Shown: one piece after another, positions 56,293 to 64,000 of the stretch
How positions within the stretch are numbered: the first letter of the stretch is position 1
How the letters are laid out: every line of letters starts with the position of its first letter
IMG/VR virus record: IMGVR_UViG_3300028030_000008
Coordinates: 21,700-85,699 of that record
Length of the DNA: 64,000 bases
Origin: a virus
Strand: one strand, 5' to 3'
Made by a program: the position numbers and the translations under genes
The notes under the pieces: model-generated
What the model saw: only the letters and a program-made list of their open reading frames with translations
Databases searched by the model: none
Told to the model about the DNA's origin: nothing

Positions 56293-57753
56293 TTACGCTA
56301 CCTCAAATGGGTAGATAGTTCCGAACGTGCAATACATATCAAATGTTAATAAAGTTGTACCTTCTGTATACTGATTTTCAGTACCCTCTAGCGGTAAAAT
56401 TGCTACGTTGTAGTTTTTGTCAGAGTCAATAATAAAACTTTCCGGTGGAGTGCCCTTCTTCCAACTCACTCCGCCTTCTATTCGTTCTGTAATATCAACT
56501 CCACCTACTCTATCTGTCGTTATATACGCACTTCCATCAACAGCAGACACTATCAGGTATCTGTGATAATCGCTGTTGTACCCGAAATCTGTTACCGTGT
56601 ATGTGCTAATGTGCGCTACAATGGAGTCTTGAGGGATAAACCATAGAAAGTCAAAGTCTATTTCTGCTGTGGATGGTGTTCCGCCTGTCAGGTCAAAGTA
56701 AACATTGACAGACATTGTGTCATTGTTAATCATTTCTTCTTTTGCGGAAAATGGTGGCAGTGCTACAGAGTGAAAATCGTAATTCACTGCAAGGATAGAA
56801 TCGCTTTGTGTAATATCTATAGACTCATCAGACCACGCACTTATTCTAATGCTTGTACTCCAAGTTCCGCCACTGCTGTTGATATTATACCCAAATAGCA
56901 CATTGAACATTCCAAAATGCGTACTTGAGATGTTCATATCGTTGAATATATCAAATGCGATACTGTTAGTATTATCTGGGTTAGTTAGCTCGTAATATTG
57001 CCCACCAGAGAACGAGCTATTAGACACAATACTCCAAGTCCCACATTGGTATCCAGTTTGAGGTGTTCCATCTTCTGCCTCAACTAGCCCCGGTACTGGG
57101 TCGGTGTAGTTATCAACCTCAGACACAGCGATAATAACGTTGTTCGACGAGTTAGCCCCGATTGCTGTAGCTGTGTGGCATGTTATTTTTGCATGCAATA
57201 GTGAAATATCGCCCTTAAGAGACGAGGATGATATACCGAGAGAGTCCGTTATTGATGTTTGGACAGTTTGCCCAAGATGAGTTAATGAGTCTGGATCGCT
57301 TGTTGCCCAAGCCTTAATCATTACCTTGTACTCGAAAAGTTGAGCCAGCTTGTAATTAGAGACAACAGGCTTGTTGTTTTTTCCAGTAGATTTCGGGGGG
57401 CTAGAACGAAGGTAACGATACCAAGTTGACATTACGGAACTATCAAATTCGGCGGGTCTAAACTCGATATATCCCCCATCTTTGTCCCTAAAAGCTCGCG
57501 ACAGGGTTCTTTGCGCCGCAGCAATTTCTTCCCATGTGTCACCGGCGATGATGATGCGTAAGTCTATCTCTACATCTCCGTAGTCTATGCCGTTTACTTT
57601 TCCGCCGGATAACCCCTCTGAGTACAATACCTTTTCTCTCTCTGCCTCTTTGAAGTCGTAGGTGGAAATAATGTAAGTTTCGTTATCGTCATTGGTAAGC
57701 GAGCAGGTAATGGTGCTGCCATTCTCTGGATGAATTTTGAATAACCCTGCCAT
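56293..57753 (-). CDS. Distal tail (Dit)-like protein
   Basis: The 486-aa protein lies between the tape measure and Tal-like genes, the usual Dit place. It starts GLFKIHPENGSTITCSLTND and has the phage tail-family pattern EREKVLYSEGLSGGKVNGID followed by RAFRDKDGGYIEFRPAEF. The C-terminal half is an added beta-rich module, perhaps carbohydrate-binding. It joins the tail tube to the baseplate. Confidence 0.86.
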   Translation of the reverse strand: MAGLFKIHPENGSTITCSLTNDDNETYIISTYDFKEAEREKVLYSEGLSGGKVNGIDYGDVEIDLRIIIAGDTWEEIAAAQRTLSRAFRDKDGGYIEFRPAEFDSSVMSTWYRYLRSSPPKSTGKNNKPVVSNYKLAQLFEYKVMIKAWATSDPDSLTHLGQTVQTSITDSLGISSSSLKGDISLLHAKITCHTATAIGANSSNNVIIAVSEVDNYTDPVPGLVEAEDGTPQTGYQCGTWSIVSNSSFSGGQYYELTNPDNTNSIAFDIFNDMNISSTHFGMFNVLFGYNINSSGGTWSTSIRISAWSDESIDITQSDSILAVNYDFHSVALPPFSAKEEMINNDTMSVNVYFDLTGGTPSTAEIDFDFLWFIPQDSIVAHISTYTVTDFGYNSDYHRYLIVSAVDGSAYITTDRVGGVDITERIEGGVSWKKGTPPESFIIDSDKNYNVAILPLEGTENQYTEGTTLLTFDMYCTFGTIYPFEVA

Positions 57754-57755
57754 TT

Positions 57756-60700
57756 CTAACCTCCGATTACAGCAGCGGCTCTTGAGCGAGCTATGACTGC
57801 GTTGATTGCGTCTTCTATGCCTCTAGCGTCGTTGGGGCTTGTTACATTCGGGAATTGCATAGTGACGCTTCCAATTACAACACCGCTGCCAACCGAACCA
57901 GCGTTACTACCTTGAGACGGCATACCAATATACCTTGAGCCAATTCCAACCTTGTCGAGTGACATCATTAGGTTTCTAAAATGACTGGCTACATTTGAGG
58001 GAAGAACTGTTTCATCTTTGTGGAGTATGGCCCTGTAGCCGTCAAATGGTATTTTCCAAGCGCCAGACGCAAGTGCGCCGTCAGCGCCGCCACCGGAGGG
58101 GCCAACATTTCCACCAAGCGTATCGCCAATACCCTTAGCAGCTTTTAGTGCTGCTTCGAGATACTTCTTTAGTTTCTTTGCGTCACTTGCCGTACTACTC
58201 ATTTTGTCAGCCATAGTACCCATCCAAGATATAACATTTGACAGGTCTAGTTCCATTAGGGCTTCAATCGAGGAGATAAGGTTTCTTATTGCCGTTTCAA
58301 CATCGTCAATTGACTCCATCATTGCCTTGAAATGCTCAACAACGGCTTGGATGTATGTGTTTAGTAGCGTGAAGGTTTCGCTAACTGTAGCAGTCATTGT
58401 TGACAATCTAGTCTCAATATTCGCTGACATCACATTGAACTCTGTCGTAATTGCGGTGTTCATATCTGGGATAATCGAATGACCAACAAGATTGTCGCTC
58501 ATCGTTTGCATTGCTGTTTCGGTGTCGAGTGCGGCCTGTTTCATTGGTGCGGAAACAGCTTCTCCTGCGGCAAGACTTTCCGTATTCAAGCTAGGTGTTA
58601 AGGTTGAAGCTATCCACGAAGGAATACCTTCCAGTGGGGCAATGATGTCGGTATTGAGAACTTCTGACACGCCCGCGAAGCCAGCTACAATGCCAGCGCC
58701 CTCTTGTAACCCCCCGCCTTCGCTGAGGTTATTCGATGCTTCAAAAAATCTATCAACGCTGCCAGTTGTGCCGTCTATTGCAGCTTGCATGGCTATAGAG
58801 TTGGCTTCAATTCTCGCGGCTGCATCTTCGCCACTAACAGCAGTTGCATTGAAGAACTCTGTCATCTTTGGCGTCATTGTTTCTATGTAAGAAAGAAGCT
58901 CTCTCGGTATCGCGCCTTGGAATGTTCCATTTAGGATTTCATCCATTGCGTTTTTGTTTTCTGCAAAGAATTGGTCGAATTGCCCACTTGCCTCGGCAGA
59001 TGTTAGTCCAAGCGCTATCATCGCCTTGTCCGGGGCCTCAGTAAACATATCTATTGCATCTTGGGTTTGCGATTTTATACGCTCAAGTGAGGTATTAAAC
59101 TCTTTTTCTGCATCCGTCAAGCCAGAACCAAACCATCCACTACCCTTTATTTCCTCCATTTGCACAGCTATTGGCGGGATATTTGCAATTTCGTTGGCGA
59201 TGGCGGTTCGCATTTTGTTGCCGCCTTCTTGCCCAATTGCGCTCATTTGGGCCGGTAGCGGAGCGAATGTTTCGGCCAGCTTCGGTCCAACACTTCTAGC
59301 AACTTCTTCGAGATTACCGATGACGATTGGCTCCCAGTCTGGCGCAACTGATAGCGGCCCTTTTTCTGCTAAACTGCCGGGCAGGTATGATTTTATCCAG
59401 CCCATAGCGTTGCTAATGTCGCCCAGTCTATCCTTAACACCCTGGACGAAATCATCTATCATATCAGAGGCGTAGTCCTTGAACTTTTGGGGCCAAGTTG
59501 AAACTACTTCTTTAATTTTGTTCCAAATGGTTTTTATCGCAACGTCAAACAGATACGCTTTTCTTTTTATTTCGTCTGGAATACCTTGAATGTATTCGAT
59601 AAAGTCAAGAGCAAGGGTGGCTACTACTTCGAGTAAATTATCCTTCATGTTTGTAATGATTTGAATAGCATCGTCCTTGATGTCGGTAATAATAGAGTGT
59701 CCAACTAAATCATCCCATAGCTTCGTAAACCATCCAACGACCTTACTCCAAATTTCTTCTGCAACGCCAACGATTACGTCAAGGAATACCCCCCATGCTT
59801 TTCCTACATCGCCGCCAATTAACTCCCATATAGTTTTGAGTTGACCAACTAAGCCGTGCAAAATAGCTTTTGCTTCATCAACTTTTTCTCGTATCCAATC
59901 AATTGCCTCTCCCACCTTAACTGCTGCTGCGTCAAACTGGTCAGCGATTGCATCTTGCCCAAACACTCTAAGAATATCGGCGATTCCGCTGAGTATATCT
60001 TCTCCCATTGCTAGTAAGAACGTGGCAATACCAGAACCGGCATCAATTACAATTTGAAGTATACCGGCAAATAAGTCTGTAAAACCGCTGTTTATTTGTT
60101 GAAAACCTTCGTCGAATGTGTCTGCACTGAATAATTTTACAAACCCGCTGACAGCTTCAACAACACCCGTAAACCCACGAACTATTCCGGCTAACACACC
60201 TTCGAGATACGGCCATAATTCATTAAAGTGTTTGACGGCTGTTACTACTACAGTTATAACCAGAGATACTTTGCCTAAAAATACAGCCAGCTTACCGAGC
60301 ATTGGCAATAATGGCGTTACTTTCAAAAGTACAACCCCGATAACAGCCGCGACGGGCTTGATGTTTTCCGAAATTGTTTTGAACAACAGCGCGACTTCTC
60401 CGCCAAGTCTACCTTCTCCCATGAAATCTGCAAAAGCCTGTGTTAGTCCTGCTTGCTCCAATCCAGAACGAAAGGCGTCACTGAGCGCAGTCGCTATAGC
60501 CTTACCAAGTGGCGCAAACAAGTTAGCGATTGCGCCACCTAAGTCCCACTTTTGTAAATCAGTAAGCAGTTTACCGAACCTGTCTCCAATTGCGCTCGTG
60601 TCCCCTAGCAATATAGAGGCAAAAATATCTGAGATTGCAGCAACAATTTCGCCAAAAACGCCGGAAAGACTAAGAAGCAAGCTACTTAGTTTCTTGACAA

Positions 60701-63700
60701 GCCCCTCTGTTCCGCCAGACAATTCCTTCCATCGTTCAAGGATATTGTTGACAAACGAGCCTATCGGTAGAATCAAGTAGGTGGCGAGTAGTTTTGGGAA
60801 CTTTTTTATCATCCCGCCAACTTGAAGTATTATTGTAAGTAATGTTCCGAAGGCAACTTTGAAATTATCCATTGCAAACTGAAATTCTTGGTTGTTCTTT
60901 AGCTTGGTAAATATTTCCGACACGCTTTTGAAAAATTCACCAAAGCCATCCATGAAACCTTGCCAAACGTCTTTGGATATTTCAACAACAGTGTCCCAAT
61001 TCTGGATAACGCCAATGATGATTGCGCCAATGATGCCAAATTTGAACCCAACTTTAGCCACCGTTTTGAGTAGTTTTCCGAAGCCTCCGCTTCCTTGTAG
61101 AAATGTTGCAACCTTGGCGAAGATTGCGGCAATGCGGCTTGTGATAGGCGAAGTTGTAAAGCTTACGATGCCACCAAGTATAATTGACAAAATACCAAAG
61201 TTTTCACTGGTAACGTTTTCGGCTACCCATTTTCTAGTTTTACCAAATAGACCGCTGAGTGCGGTTCGTATGGTGTCCCCAATGCTAGACAGGGCAGCAC
61301 TGATTTTCTTCTTTGCCCCTTCTCCGAATTTCTCAACGACAATTGTTCCGGCTTCTTCTGCCAAACCACCTATTCTTCTAGTGGTTTCCTCTGCCAAGCC
61401 CTTACCATCACCGCTTACGCCAAGAAAGTCGTCGATTATCGTTGTTCCTTCTGTGAAACCTTTTGTTTTTCTCGCGCCAGCGCCACCAAGTTCGTCTAAA
61501 TCTTTTTTTAGTTGGACTAGCTTTGCGGAATGTTCATCTATACCCGCGAGTACACCAGACCTTCGAGATGCGTCAAGGTACTTTGTTTCCAGGCGGATTA
61601 GTTCTTTTGTGTATTCTTTCTGAGAAATTTCACCTTTACTCAGTTTGTCATCAAGCATAGCAAGTTCTCTTGCATAGCCACTGTTGATAAATTCAAGCTG
61701 TCTATTTACAGCCCCTTTGATCGCTTTAGTTGCCCTCGCTGCACCTTTAGCTCCAGCGGCCCCGACACTGGCTGCTGCCCTTGCTGTTCTTCCAAACGAA
61801 TCTTCTGATAAATTCTGGAAGTCCAAGAACTTCTCTTGCCAGCTAACTTGCTCTTTTGTAGCAGCAACTTGCTTCTTTGCATTTCTTAGTTTGTCTCGCA
61901 ATTCTTTTGGTACAAAGCCAGCTTTTTCGGCAGCAGATATTTCTTCTTCTATTCTTGAAACATCTGCCATTGCTTTTTTATTTTCAAGTTGCAAGCGTAA
62001 GAATTTTTTAAGAGCGTCATTACCTTCACCAAGACTGTCAGTAACTCCCTGAAATGCAGTTTCGTCTATTTTACCAGTACGGTTAAGCTCCTCGACGATT
62101 TCAACGAAATTGTCTCTAACGTCAGAGAACATCTGGAAACCACCTTTGCCAAATTCCTCAGCAAAGTAGTCTTGAATTGGTGATAGCGCCTTTTCGACAA
62201 ATGAGAAGTCAGCAGATTCCCAACTGCCGCCAAAGGTGTCAACCAGCCCATTACCCCACTCGTCTATGTTTGAGAGTGGCCCTTTTTTCGGAGGTGAACC
62301 CGGCATTAGGTAGTCTGCTATTGCATTTCCAACTTCGATAACGGCGTCAATAATTTGGCCTATTACGCTGTAAATGCCTTCCGCCACTTGAGACATAAAA
62401 CCAGCGCCCCAATCGAAACCTTGCTCGACTAGGGAGTTGAGGTATTCTGAAACACCTTCAACCATACTTGCAATCAGTCCATGAACCCAATTGATTGCGC
62501 CCTCCCAATCTCCTTGCGTAATAGCGTCTGATAGAGATTCTAGCTTTCCTGACAACCAATCTATTATCGGAGATATTTTATCAAGCGCGGATTGGAACAG
62601 CGGGAATATTCTATTACCAAGCGCTAAGAGTGACTCTTGTACCGGGAGAAATGCAAGTTTGATATTTCTCATTGCCTGAGACATCATTGAGGCAAAGTCT
62701 GTGTACATAATATTGGCTTGTTCGGTTGCGCCAGTCAAGTCACTCATGGCTACGCCGGTTGTACTTAGAGCCTCAACTGCCTTGCCGCCCAAGTCTTCAT
62801 ACATAGTCCCCATCAGGGCTACACCGGCTTGCTGTTTAGTCATATTCCCATTGGCTTGTCTTATTTGCTCGACGACAAACTCAAAGGCATCAGCAACTCC
62901 AACTGTCCCGTCAGATAATTTAGCAAGTAAATCATCTGAGGCGATACCAAGTTGCTTTAACCCCTGCTTCGTTGTATCTGTACCATCAAGTATTCTTACC
63001 CGAAATTCTTTGAATAGGTCGATGGCTTTGTCTGTACCTAGCGTCCCGGAACCTTGAAAGCCAGTTTCTAGCAGGTTGAATAGCGTTTCTGCATTGCCAC
63101 CGGCGTTTGCAATTTGTACAGAATACTCAGTAATAGAGTCTAGGACATCTGGCCCAATTACACCCCTCTGGGATAATCCCGCAATAAAATCAAAGGACTC
63201 GGCGGATGTTAAACCGAAGTTCTTGATAAGAACTTGCACTGCATCGAAACTGTCTTGTACGTCAATGTTATAAGCGTCTCTTAGTCTAAACGCATCTTCT
63301 ACTGCGTCTTGGATAACTTCATTTGAGGTTATCCCAAGTCGTTGAAATCTTGAAACGGCAATATTAACAGCATCCCCGACATCTGTAATATCTCGGCCAA
63401 AGTTATCACCAAAAACACCTTTAACAATATCACCGCCCTCTGTGAACTGAAAGGCGGCTTGCAGTTTAAGGTCTACAGATTTAATCTCAGCAGCGATACC
63501 GCCAGTCAATCCAGATATTGCGCCGCGCACATCTGTAATATTTGCCAGTAGAGTTCCACCAAATGCGCCAAGAAACGCGCCCTTAAGAACATCGAGGGAT
63601 TTGTTTAATGTTCCTACAGTTTGGGTTGTTTGGCTAAGAGCCTGTTTTGTTTTGTCAATATCACCGCTACCGGAAGAAAAGATACCAAATAGTTTTCTTA

Positions 63701-64000
63701 ATCGTTCTGATAGTCGCCCAAATAGGTTTGTGTCTTGTTTCGTTTCGGTGCCGAGGGATTTTTGTTTTTCCTCTAATTGTTCGCTTTCTTTGCCTAGCTT
63801 GTTCATGCGGGCAATCATACCGCGAGTGGCATTAGTCGTTTCGTTTAACACCCTACGCTGGCTGTTCGCCATTTCTACAATCTTTTTTCCAGCTTCGGTT
63901 GACGTATCTGTAGTCTTCACTAGCCGCTCAAGACCGGCCTCGTATTTTGCTACAGCCGTCATAGCTCTATTGAACTCTCTATCGCTGACCTTGCCGGTAC
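57756..64000 (-). CDS. Tail tape measure protein (N-terminus beyond window)
   Basis: The frame stays open to the right edge (…TGKVSDREFNRAMTAVAKYE…), so the visible 2081 residues are not the whole protein. It contains a TP901/PhageMin_Tail-type region (DAVEDAFRLRDAYNIDVQDS ... QAGVALMGTMYEDLGGKAVE). Repeated membrane-like helices and long helical stretches follow, with MPGSPPKKGPLSNIDEWG and LPGSLAEKGPLSVAPDWE repeats. It sets tail length and spans the tail tube. Over 2000 residues predicts a tail of about 300 nm by the usual 0.15 nm per residue. Confidence 0.95.
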   Translation of the reverse strand, partial: TGKVSDREFNRAMTAVAKYEAGLERLVKTTDTSTEAGKKIVEMANSQRRVLNETTNATRGMIARMNKLGKESEQLEEKQKSLGTETKQDTNLFGRLSERLRKLFGIFSSGSGDIDKTKQALSQTTQTVGTLNKSLDVLKGAFLGAFGGTLLANITDVRGAISGLTGGIAAEIKSVDLKLQAAFQFTEGGDIVKGVFGDNFGRDITDVGDAVNIAVSRFQRLGITSNEVIQDAVEDAFRLRDAYNIDVQDSFDAVQVLIKNFGLTSAESFDFIAGLSQRGVIGPDVLDSITEYSVQIANAGGNAETLFNLLETGFQGSGTLGTDKAIDLFKEFRVRILDGTDTTKQGLKQLGIASDDLLAKLSDGTVGVADAFEFVVEQIRQANGNMTKQQAGVALMGTMYEDLGGKAVEALSTTGVAMSDLTGATEQANIMYTDFASMMSQAMRNIKLAFLPVQESLLALGNRIFPLFQSALDKISPIIDWLSGKLESLSDAITQGDWEGAINWVHGLIASMVEGVSEYLNSLVEQGFDWGAGFMSQVAEGIYSVIGQIIDAVIEVGNAIADYLMPGSPPKKGPLSNIDEWGNGLVDTFGGSWESADFSFVEKALSPIQDYFAEEFGKGGFQMFSDVRDNFVEIVEELNRTGKIDETAFQGVTDSLGEGNDALKKFLRLQLENKKAMADVSRIEEEISAAEKAGFVPKELRDKLRNAKKQVAATKEQVSWQEKFLDFQNLSEDSFGRTARAAASVGAAGAKGAARATKAIKGAVNRQLEFINSGYARELAMLDDKLSKGEISQKEYTKELIRLETKYLDASRRSGVLAGIDEHSAKLVQLKKDLDELGGAGARKTKGFTEGTTIIDDFLGVSGDGKGLAEETTRRIGGLAEEAGTIVVEKFGEGAKKKISAALSSIGDTIRTALSGLFGKTRKWVAENVTSENFGILSIILGGIVSFTTSPITSRIAAIFAKVATFLQGSGGFGKLLKTVAKVGFKFGIIGAIIIGVIQNWDTVVEISKDVWQGFMDGFGEFFKSVSEIFTKLKNNQEFQFAMDNFKVAFGTLLTIILQVGGMIKKFPKLLATYLILPIGSFVNNILERWKELSGGTEGLVKKLSSLLLSLSGVFGEIVAAISDIFASILLGDTSAIGDRFGKLLTDLQKWDLGGAIANLFAPLGKAIATALSDAFRSGLEQAGLTQAFADFMGEGRLGGEVALLFKTISENIKPVAAVIGVVLLKVTPLLPMLGKLAVFLGKVSLVITVVVTAVKHFNELWPYLEGVLAGIVRGFTGVVEAVSGFVKLFSADTFDEGFQQINSGFTDLFAGILQIVIDAGSGIATFLLAMGEDILSGIADILRVFGQDAIADQFDAAAVKVGEAIDWIREKVDEAKAILHGLVGQLKTIWELIGGDVGKAWGVFLDVIVGVAEEIWSKVVGWFTKLWDDLVGHSIITDIKDDAIQIITNMKDNLLEVVATLALDFIEYIQGIPDEIKRKAYLFDVAIKTIWNKIKEVVSTWPQKFKDYASDMIDDFVQGVKDRLGDISNAMGWIKSYLPGSLAEKGPLSVAPDWEPIVIGNLEEVARSVGPKLAETFAPLPAQMSAIGQEGGNKMRTAIANEIANIPPIAVQMEEIKGSGWFGSGLTDAEKEFNTSLERIKSQTQDAIDMFTEAPDKAMIALGLTSAEASGQFDQFFAENKNAMDEILNGTFQGAIPRELLSYIETMTPKMTEFFNATAVSGEDAAARIEANSIAMQAAIDGTTGSVDRFFEASNNLSEGGGLQEGAGIVAGFAGVSEVLNTDIIAPLEGIPSWIASTLTPSLNTESLAAGEAVSAPMKQAALDTETAMQTMSDNLVGHSIIPDMNTAITTEFNVMSANIETRLSTMTATVSETFTLLNTYIQAVVEHFKAMMESIDDVETAIRNLISSIEALMELDLSNVISWMGTMADKMSSTASDAKKLKKYLEAALKAAKGIGDTLGGNVGPSGGGADGALASGAWKIPFDGYRAILHKDETVLPSNVASHFRNLMMSLDKVGIGSRYIGMPSQGSNAGSVGSGVVIGSVTMQFPNVTSPNDARGIEDAINAVIARSRAAAVIGG

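Noticed and set aside
60118-61623. Long plus-strand open frames opposite the tape measure gene
   Set aside because: They are Ser/Pro-rich mirror frames of a helical coding sequence, without start signals.

Overview
The window is part of the genome of a large tailed double-stranded DNA phage of siphovirus type; a prophage or phage-plasmid state cannot be excluded. The evidence is a minus-strand late block at the right end (tape measure, Dit-like distal tail protein, tail-associated protein, very large tail fibre, small membrane and coiled-coil proteins) and a long plus-strand block of small genes for nucleotide metabolism, replication, recombination and DNA modification. Base composition is moderately AT-rich. 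Ribosome binding sites are mostly strong AAAGGAG-type and promoters are textbook TTGACA-17-TATAAT. The Dit/Tal tail type is common in phages of Gram-positive or other single-membrane hosts, but the host cannot be named from the sequence. No DNA polymerase, terminase large subunit, portal, capsid gene or integrase is visible, so the genome must extend beyond both ends.

Layout. (1) 1-226: start of a minus-strand gene divergent from the plus block. (2) 333-7638: plus block with a DUF1064 nuclease-like protein, winged-helix proteins, a holin-like/SleB-like possible lysis group, dUTPase, Ref-like HNH nuclease, DEDD exonuclease, FtsK/SpoIIIE-like translocase, a cytosine methylase-like protein and a DUF2227-like membrane protein. 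(3) 7644-11500: minus-strand accessory operon from its own promoter, led by a PP-loop (PAPS reductase-like) protein. (4) 11501-12380: control region with a regularly spaced array of TGCACAA sites. (5) 12381-24472: about 28 small mostly unrecognised genes, many separated by strongly structured RNA. (6) 24473-25267: three DnaA boxes, a tRNA-CAT gene, tRNA-like structures, and a promoter plus long terminator hairpin. (7) 25675-26212: two small paralogous ribbon-helix-helix-like genes, each with its own consensus promoter and terminator, followed by a 430-nt structured RNA. (8) 26731-33838: small genes, 5'-3' exonuclease and a DNA methylase. (9) 33876-48993: SbcD, SbcC, a second methylase, DnaB-like ATPase, ribbon-helix-helix regulator, a TnpB insertion on the minus strand, RNA ligase, sliding-clamp-like protein, RecT-like annealing protein and DUF932-like protein. 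(10) 49038-64000: minus-strand late tail and membrane genes, with one small plus-strand gene inside.

How it fits together. SbcCD, the exonuclease, the RecT-like protein, the clamp and the DnaB-like ATPase form a replication/recombination set. dUTPase and the methylases protect the phage DNA. The tRNA, RNA ligase and RNase T-like exonuclease suggest RNA repair or turnover. The most unusual features are non-coding. A family of promoters places the start codon about six bases after the -10 box, predicting leaderless mRNAs, and the TnpB gene uses the same promoter. Structured RNAs occur at nearly every gene boundary between 12.4 and 26.7 kb, including tRNA-shaped elements with abnormal middles.
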